Below are positions 1 through 10,234 of a stretch of 64,000 bases of DNA, one piece after another. Made by a program: the position numbers and the translations under genes. The notes beneath the pieces are model-generated. The model made no database searches and was not told where the DNA came from. It saw nothing but the letters and a program-made list of their open reading frames with translations. Source of the stretch: Erwinia billingiae Eb661 (GTDB lineage Bacteria; Pseudomonadota; Gammaproteobacteria; Enterobacterales; Enterobacteriaceae); NCBI RefSeq assembly GCF_000196615.1, contig NC_014306.1, positions 1,674,001-1,738,000 on the forward strand. The letters run 5' to 3'. The stretch's first letter is position 1. The number at the start of each line of letters is the position of its first letter.

Positions 1-77
1 AGGCCATTAGGTTCACGCAGCGCCATTTCCGGCGGCGGAAAGTTGAGTGACTCCCTTGAGAGTTGGATCAGGCGCAT
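1..77 (-). CDS. aat: Leucyl/phenylalanyl-tRNA-protein transferase, 5' end only
   Basis: Only the first 25 or so codons lie in the window. Read on the minus strand from the ATG at 77-75, the protein begins MRLIQLSRESLNFPPPEMAL, followed by REPNG, which matches the start of Aat. The enzyme adds Leu or Phe from aminoacyl-tRNA to proteins with N-terminal Arg or Lys, marking them for ClpS/ClpAP degradation in the cytoplasm. It lies directly downstream of cydC on the same strand, as in E. coli. The rest runs off the left edge, so intactness cannot be judged. Confidence 0.85.
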   Translation of the reverse strand, partial: MRLIQLSRESLNFPPPEMALREPNG

Positions 78-83
78 GTTAAC

Positions 84-105
84 AGCCTCTGCGGCACGAG
101 AGGCT
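84..105 (-). other. Hairpin between cydC and aat
   Basis: A perfect 7-bp inverted repeat (AGCCTCT / AGAGGCT) with an 8-nt loop fills the short gap between the cydC stop and the aat start. It is not followed by a T-run on the minus strand, so it is more likely an mRNA processing or stability hairpin than an intrinsic terminator. Function is inferred only. Confidence 0.4.
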
Positions 106-109
106 ATGA

Positions 110-1837
110 CTATAGCGCAAACCGCTGGTGGAAATACCAGTAGCGACCGCGTTTTGAGATTAATTCGACATGATTTCCCTGCTCAATGATCCTGCCGCTG
201 TCCATAATGCAAATTTTGTCGAACTGCTGCAGGCCTTGCAGGCGGTGAGTCACCATAATCATCGTTTTGTCTTTGGCGACCTCGTGAAGTAACGCCAGAA
301 TTTGCTGCTCTGTTTCAGCATCAAGGCCTTCGGTCGGTTCATCCAGCAGCAATAAATCACCGTTATGCAGTAGTGCACGCGCAAGACCCAGCCTTCTTAA
401 CTCGCCACCGGAGAGCTGACGTCCACCTTCTCCCAGCCAGGCATTCAGCCCCAAATCATCCTCCAGCAACCCGCCAAGGCCCACCTGGTTAAGGACTTCA
501 ACCAGTTGCGCGTCGCTGCTTTGCGCTGAGGCCAGCAGCAGATTTTCCCGCAGCGTGTTACTGAAAAGATGAACACGTTGCGTGACCACGCTGGTGGCCG
601 CACGCAGAGAAGCTTCATCCCACTGCTGCAGTGGCTGCCCGTTGAGGAGCAGGCTGCCATGCTGTGGATCCCAGGCGCGGGTAAGAAGCTGGAGGAGTGT
701 CGATTTCCCGCAGCCCGTTCTGCCCAACAGCGCGACATGTTCCCCTTGGGCAACCTCCAGAGAGAGGCAGTCCAGCGCAGGATGATGATCGCCATAGCTG
801 AAGCTCAGATCCTTGATGCTCAGGGAAATGCCTTCGCGTGATGGAAGGGGAGTGTGGGCAAAATGCACCGCAGGTTGCTGGTTAATCACTTCAGAAACCC
901 GCGTCGCTGACGCCATCACCTGACCCAGGTGCAGAAACGCGCCCCCAACCGGCGCCAGCGCTTCAAAGGCCGCCAGAGCACAAAACACAAACAGGGCAAT
1001 AAAGGCGCCAGGCTCCGTCAGATGACCGATACCGCCCGCGCTTAGCCATAAAATCAGCACCACGGTAAAGCCGGTAATCAACGTCAGTAACCCCTGAGAG
1101 AGTCCCATCAGGCTGGCCTGACGTTGCTGCGCAGCCATCCAGCGTGTTTCAGTCTCGTCAAGATTCTGGCGGAAGAGTTTAGCCGCTCCGTAAAGTGCCA
1201 GCTCTGCCTGAGCCTGCAGCCAGTCGGCCAGCTGAGTGCGGTATTGACCGCGTAATGCGGTCAGAGCGATACCTGCCGGCCTGCCAGCGCGATAAAACAG
1301 CGGAGGAAGCAGTAGCAGCGTCAGTAACATCAGGCCGCCCAATATCACCGCCAGATGCCAGTCCAGCCAGCTCAAGCCAACGGTTACAGTAAGAATCACC
1401 ACAAAAGCGCCAAACAATGGTGAGATGACGCGCAGATAAAGATGGTCAAGCGTATCGACATCAGCAACCAGTCTGTTCAGCAAGTCGCCTTTACGATAGC
1501 CACTTAATCCCGCAGGGGAGAGCGGCAGCAGTTTGCTAAAGGTAAACAGCCGCAGATGCTGAAGGACTCTGAATGTGCCATCGTGGCTGACCAGGCGCTC
1601 GAAATAGCGTGCTACAGTGCGGGTGATCGCCGCACCCCTGACACCAGCGGCTGGCAGCATGTAGTTGAAGCTGTATAAGCCGGCAAAGCCTGCCACTGAG
1701 GAAGCGGCCAGGAACCAGCCGGAAAGTGTTAACAGACCGATGCTGGCCAGCAGGGTAATAATGGCCAGCACAATTCCCAATGACAGCCGCCAGATATGAC
1801 GGCGATAAAGGGCCAGAAACGGCATTAACGTTTTCAT
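110..1837 (-). CDS. cydC: CydC, half of the heterodimeric CydDC ABC exporter of cysteine/glutathione
   Basis: This 575-aa ABC half-transporter has an N-terminal membrane domain of about six helices (residues 15-310) fused to a nucleotide-binding domain. Walker A is GRTGCGKST near 372-380, the signature is LSGGE near 475-479, and Walker B is LLLLDEP near 495-501. A THR H-loop lies near 530. CydDC exports reduced thiols to the periplasm and is needed for assembly of cytochrome bd and c-type cytochromes. The ATG overlaps the cydD stop by 4 bp, so the two are translationally coupled. Length and motif order match E. coli CydC (573 aa). Confidence 0.96.
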   Translation of the reverse strand: MKTLMPFLALYRRHIWRLSLGIVLAIITLLASIGLLTLSGWFLAASSVAGFAGLYSFNYMLPAAGVRGAAITRTVARYFERLVSHDGTFRVLQHLRLFTFSKLLPLSPAGLSGYRKGDLLNRLVADVDTLDHLYLRVISPLFGAFVVILTVTVGLSWLDWHLAVILGGLMLLTLLLLPPLFYRAGRPAGIALTALRGQYRTQLADWLQAQAELALYGAAKLFRQNLDETETRWMAAQQRQASLMGLSQGLLTLITGFTVVLILWLSAGGIGHLTEPGAFIALFVFCALAAFEALAPVGGAFLHLGQVMASATRVSEVINQQPAVHFAHTPLPSREGISLSIKDLSFSYGDHHPALDCLSLEVAQGEHVALLGRTGCGKSTLLQLLTRAWDPQHGSLLLNGQPLQQWDEASLRAATSVVTQRVHLFSNTLRENLLLASAQSSDAQLVEVLNQVGLGGLLEDDLGLNAWLGEGGRQLSGGELRRLGLARALLHNGDLLLLDEPTEGLDAETEQQILALLHEVAKDKTMIMVTHRLQGLQQFDKICIMDSGRIIEQGNHVELISKRGRYWYFHQRFAL

Positions 1838-3603
1838 TCTACGGTCTCCTGACGCCTGGCAGCCAGTTCGGCAAATGCACCGGGCGAGCGCATAAGCTCA
1901 GCGTGGTCACCTTGCTGCAGGATTTTGCCGTTGCGCATCAGCCAGATTTCATCCCAGCGGCCCAGTTGATCCAACTGGTGGGTGATCATTAAGGTGGTCT
2001 GGCTGAAGGACGCGGCCAGTAAGGCTTCATTAACCCGCTGTTCACTGCGACTGTCGAGGCTTGAACCGGGCTCATCAAGTAACAGGAAATGGCAGGACTT
2101 ATACAGCGCCCTGGCCACTGCAATACGTTGCGCCTGACCGACTGACAGAGAAGAGGCCTGCTCACCGATTTCACTTTCCAGCCCATTCGGCAGCTGTGAA
2201 AGAAACTCTTTTACGCCGGCCTGCTGGCAAACGTTGTCAAGCTTGATCGGGTCAACCCGGCCGGCCAGCACAATATTCTGCCGCAACGTTGCAGCAGGGA
2301 GGTGAGGGTTCTGTCCAACCCAGGCAAGTTGCTGTTGCCAGAACTCCGGCGAGATTTCCCGCAGTTCAGTCCCATTGACCCGCAGCGATCCCTGGTAGGG
2401 CAGAAAACCCAGCAGTACGTTAAGCAGGGAGGTCTTACCCGCACCGCTTTGCCCGACCAGCGCCACGCGCATGCCAGGAAGCAAGGTGAAATTCAACGGT
2501 CCTGCCAGGACCTTGCCATCCGGGGAAAGGATCTGCAGTTCCTGTGCCTCGAAAGTCAGGCCATGCTGCGTATCAATCACCTTTTCGCCTTGTAAAGAGG
2601 TCAGGGTTTCGCTCTGATTCAGGAAGGTTTCCAGTGCATCAGCGGCGCCGACGGCCTGCGCTTTGGCATGATAAAACGCGCCGAGATCGCGGAGTGGCTG
2701 GAAGAACTCCGGCGCGAGGATCAACGCAAGGAATCCGGCAAACAGCGTAACGCCGGAGCCATAATGGCCAAAATTGAGTTCGCCGAGGTATGAGAAGCCG
2801 AAATAGACCGCCACAACGGCGATCGACAGTGAGGCGAAGAACTCAAGCACGGCGGAGGAGAGGAAAGCCAGGCGCAGGACTTCCATGGTTCGTTGCCGGA
2901 AATCTTCCGAAGACTGGCGAATGCTCTCGGTTTCCGCTTCTGCACGATGGAACAGGCGTAAGGTTTCAAGCCCACGTAGACGATCGAGGAAGTGGCCACT
3001 GAGCCTGGCCAGCGCTTGAAAGTTACGGCGATTGGCATCCGCCGCACCCATACCGACCAGCGCCATAAACAGCGGTATCAGCGGCGCGGTACACAGCAAA
3101 ATGAGCGCAGCGGCCCAGTTTACAGGGAACAGGGCAATCAGAATAAAGCAGGGGATAAAAACGGACAGCAGCATTTGCGGCAGATAGCGGGAATAGTAAT
3201 CCTGCATATCTTCGATTTGTTCCAGCAGCAGCGTGGCCCAACTGCCCGCAGGTTTACCCTGAATCCAGGCCGGCCCCAATGCGCTGAGCTGATTGAGGAC
3301 CGTACGTCGGAGCGTGGTTCGGATAGCTCTGCCGCATTCGAATCCCACTTTTTCGCGTAGCCAGGCCAACACACCGCGCAGAACGAAACAGCCGAACAGC
3401 AGCACGAACGGGGTGACTAAGGCTTCTCGTGGCGTGTGATCAACAATCAACGCCTGTAGCAGTGAGGCCAGCAGCCACGCCTGACAGACAATCAGCAGGG
3501 CGCTTAACATGCCAAGCATCAGAGAGAGCCGTAACCAGCGCTTACCCAGCCCGGTCTGGCTTTTTAACCAACGGAGTAACTGTTGCTGCCGTGTTTTGTT
3601 CAT
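1834..3603 (-). CDS. cydD: CydD, half of the heterodimeric CydDC ABC exporter
   Basis: The 589-aa partner of CydC has a transmembrane domain (about residues 20-310) and an ATPase domain. Walker A is GQSGAGKTS near 384-392, the signature is the slightly divergent LSVGQ near 486-490, and Walker B is FLLLDEP near 506-512. Together with CydC it forms the inner-membrane exporter of glutathione and cysteine that poises the periplasmic redox state. It is the first gene of the cydDC pair and lies downstream of trxB on the same strand, but the trxB terminator sits between them, so an independent promoter is likely. Confidence 0.96.
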   Translation of the reverse strand: MNKTRQQQLLRWLKSQTGLGKRWLRLSLMLGMLSALLIVCQAWLLASLLQALIVDHTPREALVTPFVLLFGCFVLRGVLAWLREKVGFECGRAIRTTLRRTVLNQLSALGPAWIQGKPAGSWATLLLEQIEDMQDYYSRYLPQMLLSVFIPCFILIALFPVNWAAALILLCTAPLIPLFMALVGMGAADANRRNFQALARLSGHFLDRLRGLETLRLFHRAEAETESIRQSSEDFRQRTMEVLRLAFLSSAVLEFFASLSIAVVAVYFGFSYLGELNFGHYGSGVTLFAGFLALILAPEFFQPLRDLGAFYHAKAQAVGAADALETFLNQSETLTSLQGEKVIDTQHGLTFEAQELQILSPDGKVLAGPLNFTLLPGMRVALVGQSGAGKTSLLNVLLGFLPYQGSLRVNGTELREISPEFWQQQLAWVGQNPHLPAATLRQNIVLAGRVDPIKLDNVCQQAGVKEFLSQLPNGLESEIGEQASSLSVGQAQRIAVARALYKSCHFLLLDEPGSSLDSRSEQRVNEALLAASFSQTTLMITHQLDQLGRWDEIWLMRNGKILQQGDHAELMRSPGAFAELAARRQETVE

Positions 3604-3690
3604 GCTTTTCCAGCTGAGCGTTAGACGAAAGAGGAGAAAACATCCCTGCTAAAAACAGGGGGATTGGCTGGCAATGTTACAATGCGGAAA

Positions 3691-3717
3691 GCAAAAAGAC
3701 GACCAGTTGAGGTCGCC
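3691..3717 (-). terminator. Rho-independent terminator of trxB
   Basis: On the minus strand a 7-bp stem (GGCGACC / GGTCGTC, one G-T pair) with a 6-nt loop is followed by TTTTT. It lies 30 nt past the trxB stop and 90 nt before cydD, so it probably limits read-through from trxB into cydDC. Confidence 0.7.
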
Positions 3718-3748
3718 TTTGGCAAGATTGATGCAGAGTGTTAACAAC

Positions 3749-4858
<1,110 letters not shown>

Positions 4859-5093
4859 CTATTTTGGGGCAAACGCTGACACCTGACAGTGCAATGCCCT
4901 GAAAATATCCATTTAAAAACAGTCACGCAGCGATACTTCTGGCATGTTGTACTGGTTTTAGTTGTTTTGCTTTGACAATCGGCTGCGCTTTTGCGAAAAC
5001 AGTGTAGGAAGCAGAGGGGATTTAGGCTGGCAAAACAGATTTTCATTCCATGTTTTGGCACGCTGGCCGAATAAACTCAGTCTGTCATTGGTC

Positions 5094-5127
5094 ATGACGC
5101 ATGGTGTGGACAGACAACATGCGTCAT
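5094..5127 (+). other. Perfect 10-bp inverted repeat in the lrp leader
   Basis: ATGACGCATG at 5094-5103 and CATGCGTCAT at 5118-5127 are exact reverse complements separated by 14 nt. The repeat lies 119 nt before the lrp ATG, inside the expected untranslated leader. It could fold as an RNA stem-loop or act as a DNA dyad. No T-run follows it, so it is not a terminator. Confidence 0.55.
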
Positions 5128-5245
5128 ACGGATGGGCGTTTTGCAAGAAGCGCAACAGGCTCCTGACTTCACTTAGAACAACCCTGCACATCGAATGCGC
5201 CAGGGTATGGCAAGTAAAGGGAAGGCATTAAGAGAGACAATAATA

Positions 5246-5740
5246 ATGGTAGACAATAAAAAACGACCTGGTAAAGATCTGGACAGGATCGACCGCAACA
5301 TCCTTAACGAACTGCAAAAGAATGGTCGAATTTCTAACGTCGATCTTTCCAAGAGTGTGGGTTTATCCCCGACACCCTGCCTTGAACGTGTCCGTCGCCT
5401 CGAGCGCCAGGGATTCATCCTGGGTTATACCGCGCAGCTGAATCCACACTATCTGGACGCGTCACTGCTGGTATTCGTTGAGATTACTCTGAATCGTGGT
5501 GCACCGGATGTGTTTGAGCAATTTAACGCCGCCGTGCAAAAACTTGAGGAAACTCAAGAGTGTCATCTTGTTTCAGGCGATTTTGACTATCTGCTGAAAA
5601 CCCGTGTTCCTGATATGTCGGCTTACCGTAAATTGCTGGGCGAGACCCTGCTACGTCTGCCGGGCGTGAACGATACGCGGACCTATGTCGTCATGGAAGA
5701 AGTGAAACAAAGTAACCGCTTAGTCATTAAAACGCGGTAA
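5246..5740 (+). CDS. lrp: Leucine-responsive regulatory protein
   Basis: This 164-aa global transcription regulator is almost identical to E. coli Lrp. An N-terminal helix-turn-helix (about residues 12-60, including GRISNVDLSKSVGLSPTPCL) binds DNA. A C-terminal RAM domain (about 70-155) binds leucine and forms octamers. I chose the ATG at 5246, which gives MVDNKKRPGK and exactly 164 residues. An upstream in-frame ATG would add 17 residues absent from the family. The ribosome site AGAGAGA lies about 9 nt before the start. It probably controls amino-acid genes, including serC in this window, as in E. coli. Confidence 0.98.
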   Translation: MVDNKKRPGKDLDRIDRNILNELQKNGRISNVDLSKSVGLSPTPCLERVRRLERQGFILGYTAQLNPHYLDASLLVFVEITLNRGAPDVFEQFNAAVQKLEETQECHLVSGDFDYLLKTRVPDMSAYRKLLGETLLRLPGVNDTRTYVVMEEVKQSNRLVIKTR

Positions 5741-5780
5741 CACAGGGCAGGTGCAAAACCTGATAGTTTTCGGTACACTC

Positions 5781-5796
5781 CTGTGAATTCATACAG
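5781..5796 (+). promoter_or_regulatory. LexA (SOS) box upstream of ftsK
   Basis: CTGTGAATTCATACAG has the perfect LexA core CTGT-N8-ACAG. It sits 64 nt before the ftsK start and directly follows a TACACT hexamer (5774-5779) that could serve as a -10. E. coli ftsK (dinH) is SOS-inducible through a LexA box in the same place, so damage-induced expression of FtsK is likely here too. Confidence 0.8.
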
Positions 5797-5799
5797 GTT

Positions 5800-5823
5800 C
5801 AGCGTCGGGCTCGCCCGGCGCTG
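5800..5823 (+). other. Strong hairpin in the ftsK leader
   Basis: The arms CAGCGTCGGG and CCCGGCGCTG pair over 10 bp (one G-U) around a CTCG loop. It lies 60 nt past the lrp stop and 36 nt before the ftsK start. It lacks a T-tract, so it is either a weak lrp terminator or a structured ftsK leader. Confidence 0.5.
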
Positions 5824-5859
5824 TTGCCTCCATAGTTTACAGGCCCCTGGAGAGTACTC

Positions 5860-8800
5860 TTGAGCCAGGAATACACAGAAGATAAAGAAGTATCCTTACA
5901 ACCGCTTAGCAGTGGGCGTCGTCTGCTCGAAGCGTTGTTGATTGTTGTGGCTCTTTTTGCCGTTTATCTGATGGCAGCGTTGGTGAGCTTCAATCCTTCC
6001 GATCCCAGCTGGTCCCAGACCGCCTGGCATGAACCTATCCACAATGTGGGCGGCGGCATTGGCGCCTGGCTTGCGGATACCCTGTTCTTCATTTTTGGTG
6101 TGATGGCCTATGCCATTCCTCCGGTCATTTTAGGCCTTTGCTGGATCACTTTCCGTCAGCGCCACTCTCAGGAATTCATTGATTACTTCGCAGTCGCCCT
6201 GCGCCTGATTGGCGTGCTGGCTCTGGTGATCACTTCATGCGGCCTTGCGGCGCTGAATGCCGATGACATTTGGTACTTCGCTTCGGGTGGCGTGATTGGC
6301 AGCCTGCTGAGTAATGCCATGGCGCCATGGTTCAGCAGCGCCGGTGGCACCTTGACGCTGCTGTGCATCTGGGCTGCGGGATTAACGCTCTATACCGGCT
6401 GGTCATGGCTCACTATCGCTGAGAAAATCGGTGGTGTCGTGATGGGCGTGCTGACTTTTGCCAGTAATCGTTCGCGTAACGATGAGCGCTGGCATGATGA
6501 TGAGTATGAAGACGAGCAGGGCGAAGCGGCTCCGGCCGCACCTGTTCTGAAGCAAAGCGCCCGCAGCGAAGAAGATGATGTGCTGCTGTCTGCGCCGAAG
6601 AAAATACTGCAGGACGATGAGCATGAAGCAGAGGACAACGATCCGCTTCTGAGCAAATCGGCTGTGGCTGCAACTGCTGCACCATTGGCTGCGGCTCCGC
6701 AAGCTGAAGAGGCTCCTGCTGCCCCGGTTTCTCCGGTCGCCAGCGTTCAGCCTGCGCATGTTCCCGCTGAGCCTGCTTATGCTCCCGCTCAGGCGGCGAC
6801 TCCCGTGACTGCCCAGCCTGTTGCGGCTGCGCCAGTAGCACAAACGCCTGAACTTTACCGCTTTGAAATGCCGGCTGAGACCACACCTGCACCTTCAGTG
6901 CAGGTGGATGACGAAGATGAAGGGCCACGGATGGGGAACTGGCGAGACAGTTCTTCGCCATTCGACTTCTCTGCTCCGCAGTCCACTCAGCCAACCGATA
7001 TGGCTGCTGGCACTCAGGGTGTCGTGGCTGCGGCTAAAGTCGCGGCAGCGTCCGCGCCGTTTATGCCGGGATTCAGTGCGACCAGTGAGGCGCCGGTTAA
7101 CCCTCAGGTTAAGCAAGGCATCGGCCCGGCATTGCCGCGTCCTAACCCGGTTAAATTGCCAACGCGTCGTGAACTGGCTTCTTATGGCATCAAATTGCCT
7201 TCTCAGCGTATGGCTGAAGAGAAGGCGAAAGAAGAGCAGGAACTGATGGGATCCACCTCCGCCACTCTGCCCGCTGCGGATGAAGATGCGATGGAGCTGG
7301 AAGAGGCCCATCTGCGCGAGGCCTTTATGGCTCAGCAGCAGACGCGCTATGGCGAAGAGTTCGCTGAAGATGATGAAGCCGCTCTGCAACAGGCTGCATT
7401 GGCTCGTCAGTTTGCTGAACAACAGCAGCAACGGTATGGCGAGGAGGAGCAGCAGCAGGCTCCGTCCTTCAAACTGGATACCGCTGGAGCGTTCGATTTC
7501 TCTCCAATGGATGATTTGGTGGATGACGGCCCAAGCGAGCCGCTGTTTACCTTGCCAGCAGAGACCGATAAGGCCGCAGAGCAGTGGCAACAGCACAGTT
7601 CTACGCCTGAACATGCGCCGGTACAGCAACCCGTCACGCCATCATGGCAGACGCCTCCGGCTCAACCGGTCGCGCAGCAGCCACCGGCTCCGGTTGCCCC
7701 ATCGTGGCATACGCCTCCGGCTCAACCGGTAGCACAGCAGCCACAGGCTCCGGTTGCCCCATCATGGCAGGCTCCTCCGGCTCAACCGGTAGCACAGCAG
7801 CCACAGGCACCCGTTGCTCCATCATGGCAGGCTCCTCAGGAAGCAGCGCCTGAGCCAGAACCGGCGAAACCGGCTGAAGATAGCTTGTTCCACCCGTTCC
7901 TCGTGCGTCATGAGCAACGTCTGGAACGCCCGACCACCCCGTTGCCTTCGCTGGATTTGTTGACCGAACCGCCGATTGAAGCTGAACCAGTCGATATGTT
8001 TGCCCTGGAGCAAATGGCCCGACTGGTTGAGGCCCGTCTGGCTGATTACCGCGTGAAAGCAGAAGTGGTAGGCATCTCACCAGGTCCGGTCATTACGCGT
8101 TTCGAACTGGATTTAGCACCGGGCGTGAAAGCAGCCCGTATTTCTAACCTGTCTCGTGACCTTGCCCGCTCGCTTTCAGCCGTTGCTGTTCGCGTGGTGG
8201 AAGTGATCCCTGGCAAGCCGTATGTTGGTCTGGAGCTGCCTAATAAGCATCGCCAGACGGTCTATATGCGTGAAGTGTTGGAGTGCGCTAAATTCCGCGA
8301 TAACCCCTCACCGCTTGCCGTGGTATTGGGCAAAGATATTTCGGGGCAGCCGGTGATCGCGGATTTGGCCAAGATGCCTCACCTGCTGGTGGCCGGTACC
8401 ACCGGTTCTGGTAAGTCGGTCGGCGTTAACGCCATGATTATCAGCATGCTGTATAAGGCCTCGCCGGAAGACGTGCGCTTTATCATGATCGACCCGAAAA
8501 TGCTGGAACTGTCGGTCTATGAAGGCATTCCTCATCTGCTGACCGAAGTCGTTACCGACATGAAAGACGCCGCCAATGCGCTGCGCTGGAGTGTCGGTGA
8601 GATGGAACGTCGTTATAAGCTGATGTCGGCGCTGGGTGTGCGTAATCTGGCAGGCTACAACGAGAAGGTGGCTCAGGCTGAAGCGATGGGGCGTCCAATT
8701 CCGGATCCATTCTGGAAACCGGGCGAAAGCATGGATGCCACGCCGCCGGTGCTGGAAAAACTGCCGTATATCGTGGTGCTGGTCGATGAGTTCGCCGACC

Positions 8801-9414
8801 TGATGATGGCGGTGGGCAAGAAAGTTGAAGAGCTGATTGCCCGCCTGGCACAGAAAGCGCGTGCCGCAGGGATCCACCTGGTTCTGGCGACACAGCGTCC
8901 GTCGGTCGATGTGATTACCGGTCTGATCAAGGCTAACATTCCAACGCGTATTGCGTTCACCGTTTCAAGCAAGATCGACTCCCGTACCATTCTCGATCAG
9001 GCAGGCGCTGAATCGCTGCTGGGAATGGGTGACATGCTTTATATGCCACCGAACTCCTCGATGCCTGTGCGTGTTCATGGTGCCTTTGTGCGCGATGAGG
9101 AAGTGCACGCCGTTGTGCAGGACTGGAAGGCGCGCGGTCGTCCGCAATACATCGAAAGCATCACCGCTGGCGAAGAGAGCGAAGGCGGTCTGACGCTGGA
9201 TGGTGATGAAGAGCTGGATCCGCTGTTCGATCAGGCCGTTGGCTTTGTGGTGGAGAAACGTCGTGCGTCTATTTCTGGTGTGCAGCGTCAATTCCGCATC
9301 GGCTACAACCGTGCGGCGCGTATTATCGAACAGATGGAAGCACAGGGGATTGTCTCTTCACCGGGCCATAACGGTAACCGTGAAGTGCTTTCCCCTCCGC
9401 CACATGAGATGTAA
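5860..9414 (+). CDS. ftsK: Septal DNA translocase FtsK
   Basis: This 1184-aa protein couples chromosome segregation to cell division. It has four N-terminal membrane helices (about residues 20-190) for divisome recruitment, a long acidic and Pro/Gln/Ala-rich linker (about 205-690), and a RecA-like motor. Walker A is GTTGSGKS at 846-853 and Walker B is LVDEFADL with D976. The C-terminal winged-helix gamma domain reads KOPS and contacts XerD. Translation starts at TTG (5860), since no ATG precedes the conserved [10 protein letters not shown] and a GGAGAG ribosome site lies 6 nt upstream. The linker is shorter than in E. coli (1329 aa) and carries a 60-bp tandem repeat. Confidence 0.97.
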   Translation: MSQEYTEDKEVSLQPLSSGRRLLEALLIVVALFAVYLMAALVSFNPSDPSWSQTAWHEPIHNVGGGIGAWLADTLFFIFGVMAYAIPPVILGLCWITFRQRHSQEFIDYFAVALRLIGVLALVITSCGLAALNADDIWYFASGGVIGSLLSNAMAPWFSSAGGTLTLLCIWAAGLTLYTGWSWLTIAEKIGGVVMGVLTFASNRSRNDERWHDDEYEDEQGEAAPAAPVLKQSARSEEDDVLLSAPKKILQDDEHEAEDNDPLLSKSAVAATAAPLAAAPQAEEAPAAPVSPVASVQPAHVPAEPAYAPAQAATPVTAQPVAAAPVAQTPELYRFEMPAETTPAPSVQVDDEDEGPRMGNWRDSSSPFDFSAPQSTQPTDMAAGTQGVVAAAKVAAASAPFMPGFSATSEAPVNPQVKQGIGPALPRPNPVKLPTRRELASYGIKLPSQRMAEEKAKEEQELMGSTSATLPAADEDAMELEEAHLREAFMAQQQTRYGEEFAEDDEAALQQAALARQFAEQQQQRYGEEEQQQAPSFKLDTAGAFDFSPMDDLVDDGPSEPLFTLPAETDKAAEQWQQHSSTPEHAPVQQPVTPSWQTPPAQPVAQQPPAPVAPSWHTPPAQPVAQQPQAPVAPSWQAPPAQPVAQQPQAPVAPSWQAPQEAAPEPEPAKPAEDSLFHPFLVRHEQRLERPTTPLPSLDLLTEPPIEAEPVDMFALEQMARLVEARLADYRVKAEVVGISPGPVITRFELDLAPGVKAARISNLSRDLARSLSAVAVRVVEVIPGKPYVGLELPNKHRQTVYMREVLECAKFRDNPSPLAVVLGKDISGQPVIADLAKMPHLLVAGTTGSGKSVGVNAMIISMLYKASPEDVRFIMIDPKMLELSVYEGIPHLLTEVVTDMKDAANALRWSVGEMERRYKLMSALGVRNLAGYNEKVAQAEAMGRPIPDPFWKPGESMDATPPVLEKLPYIVVLVDEFADLMMAVGKKVEELIARLAQKARAAGIHLVLATQRPSVDVITGLIKANIPTRIAFTVSSKIDSRTILDQAGAESLLGMGDMLYMPPNSSMPVRVHGAFVRDEEVHAVVQDWKARGRPQYIESITAGEESEGGLTLDGDEELDPLFDQAVGFVVEKRRASISGVQRQFRIGYNRAARIIEQMEAQGIVSSPGHNGNREVLSPPPHEM
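7621..7838 (+). repeat. 60-bp tandem repeat in the ftsK linker
   Basis: About 3.6 copies of a 60-bp unit lie head to tail and in frame, each encoding a 20-residue unit of the type [20 protein letters not shown]. Copies two and three differ at only a few bases, so recent slippage or unequal recombination is likely. The repeat extends the Pro/Gln-rich linker between the membrane domain and the motor. Confidence 0.9.
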
Positions 9415-9445
9415 GTCGGCTGTCAGGTCAGTTTTGCCTTAAAAT

Positions 9446-9469
9446 ACGGGCCGGGGAGACCCGGCCCGT
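9446..9469 (+). terminator. GC-rich hairpin after ftsK with a GAGA loop
   Basis: ACGGGCCGGG and CCCGGCCCGT form a perfect 10-bp stem capped by a GNRA-type GAGA tetraloop, 31 nt past the ftsK stop. Only a scattered T-run follows (TGAGTTT), so termination may be weak. It could also protect the 3' end of the ftsK message. Confidence 0.6.
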
Positions 9470-9615
9470 TGAGTTTCTGGGGCTTATCCCCATATCAGAC
9501 AGTATTGCCAGTTTCATTCAGGGGATCCCCTGTTGATTTCGCTAGTGCCTGGCTACAGTTATCCTCCCAGGCTTCCCCGCTTATCGGGATAAAAAGTTTT
9601 AATAAGGATGCCCTA

Positions 9616-10227
9616 ATGAAAAAATTATTGATCTCCTGCTGTCTGCTGACCGCCTTTGCCTCTGCCAGTGTACTGGCCGATGCGTCTTCAGACCTGCAGC
9701 AGCGTCTGGACAAAGTGAAGAGCTTCCACGCCAGCTTCACGCAGAAAGTCACTGACGGTAGCGGACAGTCCGTTCAGGATGGGGAAGGTGAACTGTGGGT
9801 TAAACGCCCGAACCTGTTCAACTGGCATATGACCGCACCGGACGAAAGCGTGCTGATTTCTGATGGCAAAACGCTGTGGTTCTATAACCCGTTTGTTGAG
9901 CAGGTCAGTGCAACCTGGCTGAAAGATGCCACCAGTAACACGCCGTTTATGCTGATCGCGCGTAATCAGGGCAGTGACTGGAAGCAGTACAACATTAAGC
10001 AGCAGGGCGACAACTTCGACCTGACCCCTAAATCTACCGATGGCAACCTGAAGCAGTTCACCATCAATGTTTCCACTAACGGCACCATAAACCAGTTCAG
10101 CGCCGTGGAGCAGGATGGACAGCGCAGCAGCTATGCACTGAAGAGCCAGCAAAATGGGGCTGTTGAAGCCAGTAAGTTCCAGTTCACACCGCCAAAAGGC
10201 GTGACGCTGGACGATCAGCGTCAGTGA
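9616..10227 (+). CDS. lolA: Periplasmic lipoprotein carrier LolA
   Basis: This 203-aa protein carries outer-membrane lipoproteins from the LolCDE transporter across the periplasm to LolB. It has a Sec signal peptide, [21 protein letters not shown], cleaved before DASSDL, and the half-barrel core typical of LolA, with E. coli length. I chose the ATG at 9616 with AAGGA 7 nt upstream. A longer upstream frame would place 49 unrelated residues before the signal peptide. It is followed after 7 nt by rarA, so the two are probably cotranscribed. Confidence 0.97.
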   Translation: MKKLLISCCLLTAFASASVLADASSDLQQRLDKVKSFHASFTQKVTDGSGQSVQDGEGELWVKRPNLFNWHMTAPDESVLISDGKTLWFYNPFVEQVSATWLKDATSNTPFMLIARNQGSDWKQYNIKQQGDNFDLTPKSTDGNLKQFTINVSTNGTINQFSAVEQDGQRSSYALKSQQNGAVEASKFQFTPPKGVTLDDQRQ

Positions 10228-10234
10228 GGTTAGC

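Noticed and set aside
4962..5231. An 89-codon plus-strand frame in the lrp leader
   Set aside because: It lacks a ribosome site and family resemblance and overlaps the region expected to be untranslated leader.
6895..7629. A 244-codon frame antisense to the ftsK linker
   Set aside because: The linker is low complexity, so its complement stays open by composition; the product is Leu/Arg-rich without recognisable domains.
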